Below are positions 42,727 through 50,746 of a stretch of DNA of 64,000 nt, piece by piece. The stretch spans positions 124,001 through 188,000 of the forward strand of contig NZ_FXUA01000006.1 in NCBI RefSeq assembly GCF_900182815.1, given 5' to 3'. Below the pieces are notes generated by a model. It was not told where the DNA came from, did no database searches, and worked only from the letters and a program-made list of their open reading frames with translations. Positions within the stretch are counted from its first letter, which is position 1; each line of letters begins with the position of its first letter. The stretch comes from Algoriphagus winogradskyi (lineage in GTDB: Bacteria; Bacteroidota; Bacteroidia; Cytophagales; Cyclobacteriaceae). Position numbers and translations under genes: made by a program.

Positions 42727-43800
42727 TTAACTAATCGGTTTTTTTAGTGGTATGCTGAAGAAAAAGTTAGAGCCGTTGTTTTTAGAACTTTTTACACCAA
42801 TTTGCCCCTGATGTAACCTGATAATCTGTCTGGAAATCGCCAAGCCTAATCCGGTACTTTCCTCACCTTCAGTTGGTCTGGAGCTTGTTTTTTGGAAATA
42901 GTTAAAAAGGTTTTGCTGCTCTGGCTCTGAAATCCCAATTCCATTATCTATAACTTCCGTGAGTAATTCGTGTGTTTTGGTTACAGAGACCTTTACTAAA
43001 ACTGCCGTATTTCTATTAGAGTACTTAACTGCGTTAGATAAAAAATTGCCAATTACTTCACTCAAATAATGTTCGTCAAAATCTGAAAATAGCTGATCTT
43101 TCTCCACCTCAAGTGAGATATCAATGTCCTTGTTTTTTGCCAAAATTTGATTGATATGAACCTGATTCGTGATAAACGAAATATAGTCCTGCGTCTTGTA
43201 AGTTAGTGAGAGTTGACCAGCTTCAATTTTTGAAACATCCAGTAAGTTTCTAACCACTGTGATGCTATTGCTACTCGTTGTTTTGATAATATTCAGGATC
43301 TCTGTTACTTCAGAATTGAACTCTTCCTTATAATCATCAATTAAAATTTCAGAAAAGGCATGAATGATGCCTAGCGGACCTTTTATGTCGTGCGCAGCTA
43401 TTCCAATAAACTTATTTTTTTCATTATTGATGGCTTTCAAATGGCCATTTAACGACTTAAGTTTCTGTTCATTTGCCTTCAGGTAATATAACAGTAAGCC
43501 TACCGAAATAAAGAATGCAAGTCGTACTACGGCGTTCCAAACTGGAAAGAAAAGTAAGGTGTATTCTCTGGTAAGGTATTCGGAAACAAACCATTCAATT
43601 GATGCCAAGGTAGAGCAAAAGATAATTGCTGACACATTTGCTTTAGGAGAAATGGATAATGCAGCTATTGGAAGAAGGTAAAAAAATGAAAAGCCAAATT
43701 CATCTCCTGTTATATAATCTATATAACCAATGAATAGAATTTTTAGGATTGCTACTGGTAGACTGATGTATTTATTTTTGATTTTATCTATTAAACTCAT
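42727..43800 (-). CDS. Membrane sensor histidine kinase
   Basis: A 357-residue kinase. About four N-terminal transmembrane helices (residues 12-108) form the sensor and there is no periplasmic domain. HisKA has phosphoacceptor His137 (FIGIAAHDIKGPL), and the HATPase has DNGIGI, the G2 box GLGLAI and N box GNFLSNAVKYSNR. The final SIPLKKP is the usual C-terminus. No response regulator is adjacent. It sits directly before the cyclodeaminase remnant, and its upstream gap (43801-44378) carries a dispersed repeat. Confidence 0.93.
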   Translation of the reverse strand: MSLIDKIKNKYISLPVAILKILFIGYIDYITGDEFGFSFFYLLPIAALSISPKANVSAIIFCSTLASIEWFVSEYLTREYTLLFFPVWNAVVRLAFFISVGLLLYYLKANEQKLKSLNGHLKAINNEKNKFIGIAAHDIKGPLGIIHAFSEILIDDYKEEFNSEVTEILNIIKTTSSNSITVVRNLLDVSKIEAGQLSLTYKTQDYISFITNQVHINQILAKNKDIDISLEVEKDQLFSDFDEHYLSEVIGNFLSNAVKYSNRNTAVLVKVSVTKTHELLTEVIDNGIGISEPEQQNLFNYFQKTSSRPTEGEESTGLGLAISRQIIRLHQGQIGVKSSKNNGSNFFFSIPLKKPIS

Positions 43801-44069
43801 TTCATTTTTTTAAAAGTCTACCCTAAAAAGTAGATTTAAGCTTACCGTAATAACTAAGGGCGTTTTCTGTACCATGTTTTGGGAGATCAATTAGTTGAGT
43901 CAGTTCAACTTCCTAATTCTCTCTGATTTAGCGCGGACGAATATCTTCAGATAACTTCCAATTGCAATACCTTTTATTATGTTTTTTACTGGAAAATTCC
44001 TTTGTTCTCATCAAGGAGCCTCAGGATTAAAAAATCGGATTAAGCTTAATAATTGGCAAAAATCTAAGT

Positions 44070-44218
44070 AAGTAAATATGTATAGCCGCTTTTGTGCCAG
44101 TATGGGGTCTAAAGCAAAAAGGATATCTAAAACTTAAGAATGGAGGCCGCTTTGGTCATGAGGCATCGGTCTTCCTGCCAGATAAGCAAAGAATCGAAAG
44201 TGACTGGAATCTTTGAGA
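44070..44218 (+). repeat. Dispersed intergenic repeat, copy B
   Basis: Plus-strand counterpart of 38065-38235. Shared blocks include AATATGTATA, CGCTTTTGTG, AAACTTAAGAAT, CCAGATAAGCAAAGAATC and GTGACTG. The ORF at 44140-44364 that crosses it is not conserved in frame in copy A, so it is not counted as a gene. The rest of the gap 43801-44378 shows nothing I can identify. Confidence 0.6.
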
Positions 44219-44378
44219 ACAATTATATAAGTAAATCATTGCACTTTCATGAGGCCATCGAACAGCCTTCTCTTTCTAAGAACAAGCTGAACACACCCAG
44301 ACAGACAGATAAATTTCAAATCAAGTTTGCAGTTTTGGAGTCAGTTTTTGAAATAGTATTGTAGCTTAAAGAAAAAAG

Positions 44379-45173
44379 TTGAAAAATACCTACCCTTTCG
44401 ACCCATTCATCAAACATCACCTGATTATCGCTCTAGGTCTGGCAATCTGGATATTTATTTTCTTGTTTTTCACAGAGCCCCTTGACGTAGGACAGCTTCC
44501 TGAAGTCGATAAACTGAAGTTTCTGCCGATTTATGGGTTGTTCGGGGCGGTAGGGTATTTACTTTGTCTTCCTATTCAATCATGGCTAGCCAGAAAAGAA
44601 GGGAGGTGGCATCTTCGCTCAGAGCTAATTTTTATGGTCACGTTGATTTTGATCGGGTTTGTTACTACATGGTTGGTTTATTTTTATATCGTGATGGATG
44701 CAAATCCTTACGCCTACACCATTGACTATTTTGCGAAAGCTATCTATCTGCCGGCAGCATTGACAGTATTTCCCATTCTGGCAATCGGTCGCTGGTCTTT
44801 TGGGAAATACAAAGAGAAACAACTGGAAAAGGATAAAATAGAGATTCGTGGAGTGGGCAATTTTGAAGGACTGCGACTGCAAAGGGAGGATTTGATTTAC
44901 ATACAATCTTCCGATAATTACATAGAGGTTTTTTTCAAAGAGGGTGAAAATTTAAAAACACAATTGATCCGGAATAAACTTTCTACCATAGAGGAACAAC
45001 TCCCAGAACTGATCCGAACGCATCGCTCTTTTTTGATCAATCCAGCTCATTTTAATCAGTGGAAAACTGGCAATAGGAAATTGTTTATCCGGCTAAGTGA
45101 AGGGATAGAAGTGCCTGTCTCCAAGACTTACTTGGAGTCCTTGAAAGCTGCGGTAAATTTCACCACAGAATAG
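44379..45173 (+). CDS. LytTR-domain membrane-bound transcription regulator
   Basis: A 264-residue protein starting at a TTG (44379). Four transmembrane helices (residues 12-145) precede a cytosolic LytTR DNA-binding domain (about 165-260, with LRLQREDLIYIQSSDNYIEVFF, in part, RTHRSFLINPAHF and VPVSKTYLESLKAA). This architecture is common in Bacteroidota as a one-component regulator. It is followed 89 bases later by an S41-family gene on the same strand, a likely target or operon partner. Confidence 0.9.
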   Translation: MKNTYPFDPFIKHHLIIALGLAIWIFIFLFFTEPLDVGQLPEVDKLKFLPIYGLFGAVGYLLCLPIQSWLARKEGRWHLRSELIFMVTLILIGFVTTWLVYFYIVMDANPYAYTIDYFAKAIYLPAALTVFPILAIGRWSFGKYKEKQLEKDKIEIRGVGNFEGLRLQREDLIYIQSSDNYIEVFFKEGENLKTQLIRNKLSTIEEQLPELIRTHRSFLINPAHFNQWKTGNRKLFIRLSEGIEVPVSKTYLESLKAAVNFTTE

Positions 45174-45262
45174 CGCACTTTCGCCACAATCCCTGTTTAT
45201 TGTCTTCAGAGGTAGATTTGAGTTTGTATGTTTGAATCAGTCAAACACATAATTCAATCTCT

Positions 45263-46507
45263 ATGAAAAAGGTATTCATCTTAATGCTGCTGCTTAATTT
45301 CAACTTAAAGTTGGCAGCACAACCCAATTGCGATTGCGCATCCGAACTGGATTTTGTATATGAGCAAGTCCAGACAACCGCTTCATTCAAGGACCAGATC
45401 AGAGGCGATAAGAAGGCGAAATTCGAGGAGAATTACTTAAGCTTAAGAGCTCAGATGAATGAGGAGCTGAGTAAATTGGATTGCTTTTGGGCACTGAATC
45501 AACTGATGTACATGGTGCAGGACAAGCATGTTGCGCTCACTGAGAATCCCTTGGGGCTATCGGAGAAAAGTCTTCAGGATTCTAGTTTCTTAGCAGAATA
45601 TAGAGACAGTCATGCGTTTAAAAATTTCCCTAAGACCGACAGAAATGTGGCCAATTTGGCAAAAAGTCTGGAAGGGAAAAGACTGGATGAGGTAGAAGGA
45701 ATTTATAAAATTGGCAGCAAGCTAAAGATGGGAGTGTATCGCGTTACTCCAGACAGTTTGGTGGGGGTGATTCTATCATCGCAAGTTGAAATCTGGGAGC
45801 CGGGGCAAATCTTCGCTTACCTCAAGCACTCCAACATCGAGTCACATTACGACATCATCCACTATGGAACGAGCCAGAAAAACCTCAAATTCTCAAAAGC
45901 TCAATTCTTTGACCATGGGATGCTATTCCCTTCTGTGTTGAAGGAAGACCTTGAAAGCAACTATGCATGGATAGATAAGCCGGAGGAGGAAGCATATCAA
46001 CTTTCCCACTTGACGGATGATGTTCAGTACGTTTGGCTTAATAGTTTTAACCGAGTAACCAAGCCAGCAGAACGGGATGCGCTTATCGCCGAGATCCCGA
46101 GAGGCCTTACCGCAAAGAATCTGATCATTGATCTCAGAAACAATGGGGGTGGAGCGGACAAAATTTCGCTTCCAATACTTAAGGAACTGAAAAAGAAGAA
46201 GGTTAACATCTATGTGCTCACCAATTTTTTTACTGGATCCAATGCTGAAATGACTACCGTACGTCTGAAGGATGATTTTGATGCCATTCAACTCGGACAG
46301 AGGACTTATGGTGCCATTAGCTACGGGTCAAATTATGGTAAAAGCTATAATTCGCCTTCTGGTCTTTTTAATTTTTATCCTACCGATATGCGTCAGCGAG
46401 AATTTATCGCCTATGAAGAGGTGGGAGTGCAGCCGGACGTTAAGCTGAATCAGGAATCGGATTGGGTGAGGCAGACGGTAGCATACATCCAATCTACAAA
46501 TGACTAA
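45263..46507 (+). CDS. S41-family peptidase homologue lacking the catalytic lysine
   Basis: A 414-residue exported protein (signal VFILMLLLNFNLKLAAQ) with an N-terminal Cys-containing segment (NCDCASEL). The tail-specific protease fold covers about 230-410. The nucleophile Ser326 is retained in TGSNAEM and the oxyanion motif in RNNGGG. But the position 25 residues later, Lys in active S41 proteases (TFGK), is Ala351 here (TYGA). The neighbour-independent S41 at 7263-8582 keeps both residues. It is therefore either inactive, a binding protein, or a different catalytic subclass. Confidence 0.87.
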   Translation: MKKVFILMLLLNFNLKLAAQPNCDCASELDFVYEQVQTTASFKDQIRGDKKAKFEENYLSLRAQMNEELSKLDCFWALNQLMYMVQDKHVALTENPLGLSEKSLQDSSFLAEYRDSHAFKNFPKTDRNVANLAKSLEGKRLDEVEGIYKIGSKLKMGVYRVTPDSLVGVILSSQVEIWEPGQIFAYLKHSNIESHYDIIHYGTSQKNLKFSKAQFFDHGMLFPSVLKEDLESNYAWIDKPEEEAYQLSHLTDDVQYVWLNSFNRVTKPAERDALIAEIPRGLTAKNLIIDLRNNGGGADKISLPILKELKKKKVNIYVLTNFFTGSNAEMTTVRLKDDFDAIQLGQRTYGAISYGSNYGKSYNSPSGLFNFYPTDMRQREFIAYEEVGVQPDVKLNQESDWVRQTVAYIQSTND

Positions 46508-46571
46508 GCGCTAATTGATTATCATAAGTGAAAAAGGGTTGAAGTGTTTGACGACGAGTTAATCCTAGAAA

Positions 46572-46597
46572 AGGCTGTCCTTCGGGACGGTCTTTTT
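46572..46597 (+). terminator. Intrinsic terminator with TTCG tetraloop
   Basis: AGGCTGTCC (46572-46580), TTCG loop, GGACGGTCT (46585-46593), two G-U pairs, then five T. It follows the S41 homologue. Confidence 0.85.
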
Positions 46598-46675
46598 GCT
46601 CTTTCGTTGATTCCAGTTAAAAAACAGAACATGCGAAAACGTAAGGACTTTACACCTACTATTTGAACGTGGACC

Positions 46676-46815
46676 AGGACTAGTTGTAGTTTATAACTAC
46701 AGCTTTATTTCTTTCCGAATTTGTAAATCGTTTGATTCGAATTATTTTCTTTAGATGGGTGTAGTTGCAAACTCACCCAGTGCTATCACTATCTGACTAC
46801 ACCCAGAAGGGGCGA
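46676..46815. repeat. Family F hairpin words (GTAGTT..AACTAC / ACTACACCCAG)
   Basis: GTAGTT-TAT-AACTAC near 46685-46699, then a GGGTGTAGTT..AACTCACCC stem near 46754-46776 and ACTACACCCAG at about 46796-46806. Related words occur at 54936-55130, 59806-59870, 60690-60750 and 62048-62170. It occupies the gap between the S41 homologue and the TIR gene. Confidence 0.5.
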
Positions 46816-46846
46816 TGAAGGTTGTAAAGTGTTCTTTACTTCAATA

Positions 46847-46879
46847 TTCGACCTTCATTATTCATCATTCGATAGTTTC
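46847..46879. repeat. Family D words, copy 2
   Basis: CAATATTCGACCTTCATTATTCATCATTCG in outline: the reverse complement resembles the GAATAATG/GAATATTG run at 5684-5724. Degenerate TTTCGTA/TCGTATTTCG words (46890-46935) follow and resemble family C ends. Confidence 0.35.
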
Positions 46880-46969
46880 TACTCCCATTTCGTACCTCGT
46901 ATTTCAAATTACCCTGCCTCTCGTATTTCGACAATCGCATTTCCAAAATCCCACTTCCAAACTTCCCCC

Positions 46970-47881
46970 TCACCCAATATACTCTCTCAATTCTCCTTCT
47001 ATCCCCACAGGAAAGCCTTTTTTCTCTTCTACGCCCACGTAGACCAAACAGCTGGAAGGAGTGCTTTCAAAGATGCCTTTGAACTTTGCGAGCCATAATT
47101 CTAAGTGGGCTTTCAGTTCTTTGAGCCTAGGGATATCAGAAAGGAGCGCTCGGTTTTGCTTGAGTAGATCCAAAGCAGATTGATTGTATTCCGCTAAAAC
47201 ATTGGAGGTGTAAGCCCGAATCGTACGATGAAGAATGAGTTCATCTGCTGTCATCTGATCAAAATACTCATGAAAAAATTCCTCGTATTGAAGGCGCTTG
47301 GTATTTGGTATTCGGTTTTTGAGCTTTTGGGCAAGTTTGTTTCGGAGTTTTACCTGAGCTTGGAAAGTAGTCCAGGCAGTATCCAGAATTTCCAATAAAC
47401 TTTCAGCGACTTCTTTAGATGAAAGACCTGTATGCTTCTGAGAGGGTGCTTCTGATCCTGGAAACTCAGCCTTACTCCAATCAAATGGGTTTTCTTTGGC
47501 TACAGCATCCAAGATCAATCGCTTGGAAGTTTCCTGATCCTTGCCCACCACATCCACATAGACAATAGATCGCAGCATTTTTGGTACTTCGCCAGGTTTC
47601 ACCTTGATAGGAATAATGGCCCGGTTTACGCCAGTTGGGTCGGAGTGAAATGCCGCGCCCCACTCGGGCATAGTGAAAATAGATGCAAAATAGGCAGCAG
47701 AATATACGGCTATCGTTTTATTGGCTTCTGTAGCTTTGAGCATTTCAAACACGAAATTGGAACCCGGCCGAAAGTCCTTTGCCTGCAAAACAGTGGTGTA
47801 GCCAGCCTCTTCGAGGATTTTGCTGATCCAAATAGCCCACTGAACATCATTTGCAGTATAGCTTATGAAAAAATCTTTCAT
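46970..47881 (-). CDS. TIR-domain protein with helical C-terminal domain
   Basis: A 303-residue protein. The TIR domain (1-140) starts KDFFISYTANDVQWAIWISKILEEAGY (in part) and has the conserved Glu73 in TMPEWGAAF, the position of the catalytic Glu in NAD-cleaving TIRs. A C-terminal helical domain (about 170-290) ends with SSCLVYVGVEEKKGFP. Bacterial TIR proteins often act as immune NADases, but some have other roles. No partner defence gene is adjacent: the 3' neighbour is a repeat-filled gap and the divergent neighbour is a J-domain protein. Function is inferred only from the fold. Confidence 0.85.
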   Translation of the reverse strand: MKDFFISYTANDVQWAIWISKILEEAGYTTVLQAKDFRPGSNFVFEMLKATEANKTIAVYSAAYFASIFTMPEWGAAFHSDPTGVNRAIIPIKVKPGEVPKMLRSIVYVDVVGKDQETSKRLILDAVAKENPFDWSKAEFPGSEAPSQKHTGLSSKEVAESLLEILDTAWTTFQAQVKLRNKLAQKLKNRIPNTKRLQYEEFFHEYFDQMTADELILHRTIRAYTSNVLAEYNQSALDLLKQNRALLSDIPRLKELKAHLELWLAKFKGIFESTPSSCLVYVGVEEKKGFPVGIEGELREYIG

Positions 47882-48085
47882 GGTCTGTTAGTTAAAAGTC
47901 TGATATTCTGTTAATCGCCTTTGCGAGCATTTGAATAAATATAGGAATTTAAGGTTTGAGTTTTTTAGGGTTGTGCGATTCAAAGTTTAGCGTAGTAAAA
48001 ATGGAGTTGCTATATAAAGGCAAGATTAAGTAGCAATTACCGTCAAATAAAAACCTACTTTTGCGGCCGCAAAGAAAAAACACGA

Positions 48086-48535
48086 ATGAAACGCATCAAC
48101 GAATACAAGAAGCTCTTTGGAGTAGAAAAAGAAATCGATTTGGCAACTCTTAAGAAGACTTACCGCAACTTGGTGAAGGAGTGGCATCCTGACAAATTCC
48201 AAGATGGCGATGCGATGAAAGTGGAGGCGGAGCTTCAAAGTAGAAGGATTATAGATGGGTATCATTTTTTAGTGAGTATTGCTCCAGAGACCCATACAGC
48301 TAACCTAGATGCATACACAGAGACGATCAATGTTGCGGGAATTGCTGATTATCATCACAAGGGTATGGTATTGGAAATCACGTTTGTGGATGGGAATACC
48401 TACGAATACTTTGGTGTGACTCCACAGGTTTTTCAAAAAATGATCAATAGCGACAAAATCAACCGCTTTGCCAAGCGTGCTATCTACCCAAATTATACCT
48501 ATAGAAAGTCTAAGAAAAGCTCGGAGCAGGAGTAG
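48086..48535 (+). CDS. J-domain / KTSC-domain fusion protein
   Basis: A 149-residue protein. The N-terminal half is a J domain (residues 1-65) with the HPD motif at 34-36, but shorter than typical DnaJ J domains. The C-terminal half (about 78-145) matches the KTSC fold: NVAGIADYHHKGMVLEITFVDG (in part), YEYFGVTPQVFQKMIN and FAKRAIYPNYTY. KTSC is a small domain found in phage and bacterial proteins of unknown role. The J domain suggests it recruits Hsp70. Start ATG fits; a GCGGCCGC sequence lies upstream. Confidence 0.85.
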   Translation: MKRINEYKKLFGVEKEIDLATLKKTYRNLVKEWHPDKFQDGDAMKVEAELQSRRIIDGYHFLVSIAPETHTANLDAYTETINVAGIADYHHKGMVLEITFVDGNTYEYFGVTPQVFQKMINSDKINRFAKRAIYPNYTYRKSKKSSEQE

Positions 48536-48730
48536 GAGTTGTGAGCAGTTGGTAGTAAGGTTGCAAAGTGGGGAGAAGGAGGTAGGAAAATAGTAGGTGG
48601 AAAATTTTGAAGTTGGATGTTATTGATTCAGTCATAAAGTGCCTTTAGATGGGTATAGATTGAGAAGGCGCATCTGTCTCCTTTGTATGGTATAATCGGT
48701 AGAAAGTTTAGGAAGTGGGGCCAGCTTTTT

Positions 48731-49462
48731 TTACTTCAAATAATCAATCAAGAAGCCAATCATTACTACTGTTATTGAAAAAGTTAAGAAGCCAAGGAGG
48801 TAGGCGGAAAATGCTTTTAAATAGTTGAAGATCTTCTTTTTATCGAAGAATTGTCCTATGGCCCAAGCAATGTATACTATTCCTATTAACATGCCTTTGT
48901 CGATTATTCTTAGACCGCTTAGACCATCAATTATTCCAAAAAAGGCAAAGAAGAGCATTCCCATTCCCATTGTAAAACAGAGCAGAATGAGGATTTCAAA
49001 ATAGTTGTAACCGTATTTTCTAAAGAAAATCTTGATCCATAGCGCGATAAATAAGGCCATGACAATATTGGCGTAACCGTAGTTATTTGACACCCACTCA
49101 AAGATCTGTGAATTGGTAGAATCGTCCGCCTGTGAATAGTTCACATAGCCATCTTCAAAATTTAATAACTGTTGGAACAGGGTGTAGATCAATGAACAGA
49201 CTATTATAAAGACAATAGGTTTTACGATTCGGTTTCTATCCTCCAGGATAAATTCCTGAACTGTTTTACCCGGTCGCAAGAGCAGTTCTTTAACTGTATA
49301 TAAAATACCTTTATCAAAATTGAGAACACTTCCGATCTCATTGAACACGTATTTTCTATCAATCCTTTTTAGCTCTACAGGTGCGCCACAGTAAAAACAA
49401 TAACTACCACTTAGCTTGGTTTCGCACTTTTTGCAATACCCTAGACTATTTTGATCCTGCAT
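48731..49462 (-). CDS. DUF3667 membrane protein with zinc ribbon
   Basis: A 243-residue protein with an N-terminal double CxxC zinc ribbon (CKKCETKLSGSYCFYCG) and the conserved DUF3667 segment (FNFDKGILYTVKELLLRPGKTVQEFI in part, DRNRIVKPIVF). Four or five transmembrane helices follow. The family is widespread in Bacteroidota and of unknown function. Transcribed alone, upstream of pseudogene remnants on the same strand. Confidence 0.85.
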   Translation of the reverse strand: MQDQNSLGYCKKCETKLSGSYCFYCGAPVELKRIDRKYVFNEIGSVLNFDKGILYTVKELLLRPGKTVQEFILEDRNRIVKPIVFIIVCSLIYTLFQQLLNFEDGYVNYSQADDSTNSQIFEWVSNNYGYANIVMALFIALWIKIFFRKYGYNYFEILILLCFTMGMGMLFFAFFGIIDGLSGLRIIDKGMLIGIVYIAWAIGQFFDKKKIFNYLKAFSAYLLGFLTFSITVVMIGFLIDYLK

Positions 49463-49473
49463 GCAGTTTTGTC

Positions 49474-49815
49474 TTAAACTATATAAATGATTGATACTTC
49501 CAGTTCCCTAAAATATATAAATAGTGGTTCAAATAAAATCTCTTTGGGGGGTATAAGGTTGGGAAGTAGCGAGTTGTTGGATGTTAAGCGGGGAGAAAGT
49601 TCCATGTCCTTAAGCTGAATTTCCTGCTTTAATTTCTCGGTCTTTAGCTTTAGAAATTGAGTTTGAGTATTCTTAAGTTCCTTGCCCTTTTCCTGAATCA
49701 CCTGAGTGGAGGCAAATTTGATCAATTTTTCCTTCTTGTTGTACCTTTCAATAAATCAGATAGGTGGTCAATATCAACAGCAGCAAATAGACAAAGAAGC
49801 TGCTTTCAATCGGAA
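49474..49815 (-). pseudogene. Frameshifted remnant of a two-component-type Y_Y_Y sensor/regulator
   Basis: The minus strand encodes a transmembrane helix (FVYLLLLILTTYLIY, about 49757-49800). After a one-base frameshift a coiled coil follows (YNKKEKLIKFASTQVIQEKG and LKLKTEKLKQEIQLKDMEL, 49590-49750). This order (helix, then KNEKLE/EIxxKxxEL coiled coil) is typical of the region after the Y_Y_Y domain in Bacteroidota propeller sensors or LuxR-type regulators. The N-terminal sensor and the C-terminal output domains are missing. The 83-codon ORF at 49474-49725 alone should not be called a gene. Confidence 0.5.
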
Positions 49816-49821
49816 GCAGCT
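49798..49821. terminator. Hairpin beside the sensor remnant
   Basis: AAGCTGCTT (49798-49806) pairs with AAGCAGCTT (49814-49822). On the minus strand it follows a short open stretch ending TDSFTWQLKFK-stop (49833-49880), perhaps the 3' end of another lost gene. Confidence 0.45.
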
Positions 49822-50015
49822 TATTTGAATTTTAATTGCCAGGTAAACGAATCGGTATAGTGGGTACTGGCAAAGTTCATGGGATAGTTCAAGATATTTG
49901 AAAAAATGGAATCCTTTTAACAGAAAGGTCGTTTTAACATTGCGATGATTTGCTTGCTTGCTAAGCGGTAGCAGATAGGAAAATCATTATTTTTGCAGCA
50001 CCTAATCACCACTAC

Positions 50016-50474
50016 ATGTTCTTGGAAATAATTATCGCCATGCTTTGGAGCATTTCTCCATTTGGAGAGGCGAAACTAGGTATTCCTTACGCGTTACTAA
50101 ATGATATAAATATCTATTTAGCTTTTGCACTTTGCTTTGTTGCAAATGTGTTGGTATTCCCTGTTATGTCATTTTTTTTGGACGTAGTTAATCGTTATTT
50201 CTTGCGATGGTATCATTACAAGAAGGCGGCAATTTTTGTAGGGCGTAGAGCAAAAGCGGGTGCTGGTAAAAATGTCCAAAAATATGGGTTTTGGGGTCTT
50301 ATGTTTTTTGTTTTGCTTCCAATTCCGGGCACTGGAGTCTATGCCGGTACTATCGCAGGTTATCTTTTCGGGATGGATAAGAAAAAGGCTTTTTTGGCAA
50401 ATACCATAGGTATTTTTATCTCCTGTGTTATTGTGTGGGTGACTACTGTTATAGCTATCGGAGGGTTTAAATAA
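50016..50474 (+). CDS. Small multi-drug export family (COG2426) membrane protein
   Basis: A 152-residue membrane protein with four helices and the family pattern SPFGEAKLGIPYAL near the start, VGRRAKAGAGKNVQKYGFWGL in the middle, then LPIPGTGVYAGTIAGYLFGM. Members are annotated as small multidrug export or DedA-distant proteins; transport has not been well proven. ATG start. Monocistronic, with a 220-base gap and a terminator after it. Confidence 0.87.
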   Translation: MFLEIIIAMLWSISPFGEAKLGIPYALLNDINIYLAFALCFVANVLVFPVMSFFLDVVNRYFLRWYHYKKAAIFVGRRAKAGAGKNVQKYGFWGLMFFVLLPIPGTGVYAGTIAGYLFGMDKKKAFLANTIGIFISCVIVWVTTVIAIGGFK

Positions 50475-50691
50475 TTTCAATTGGTAAGCATAGGAAACCG
50501 TATTTGTTGCCGGCAATTTTAGTGGATTACATTTGGTGAAGGGTTTTTTGAACTACCCTCAGTGGGCGTAAATTTATACTACAGATCCTGCCCTTGGCAC
50601 TCTGAGCTCGTTGACTCATTTTCTTTCACCCAGAATTGCATTCTCGGCTTCTACTTGGTTCGCCTTTGGCAAGATGAGAAATCCCAATTAA

Positions 50692-50723
50692 AAAAGGCTG
50701 AACCCCTTAGGATTCAGCCTTTT
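50692..50723. terminator. Bidirectional terminator before the sugar isomerase 3' end
   Basis: AAAAGGCTGAA (50692-50702) pairs with TTCAGCCTTTT (50713-50723). T-rich on both sides, between convergent genes. Confidence 0.8.
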
Positions 50724-50746
50724 TGCTATTAAGATTACTTCGAAAT

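Noticed and set aside
44140-44364. 74-codon plus-strand ORF before the LytTR gene
   Set aside because: It overlaps the dispersed repeat, and the frame is not kept in the other copy at 38065-38235.
46815-47098. Two overlapping plus-strand ORFs at the end of the TIR gene
   Set aside because: They read through repeat words and antisense to the TIR coding sequence.
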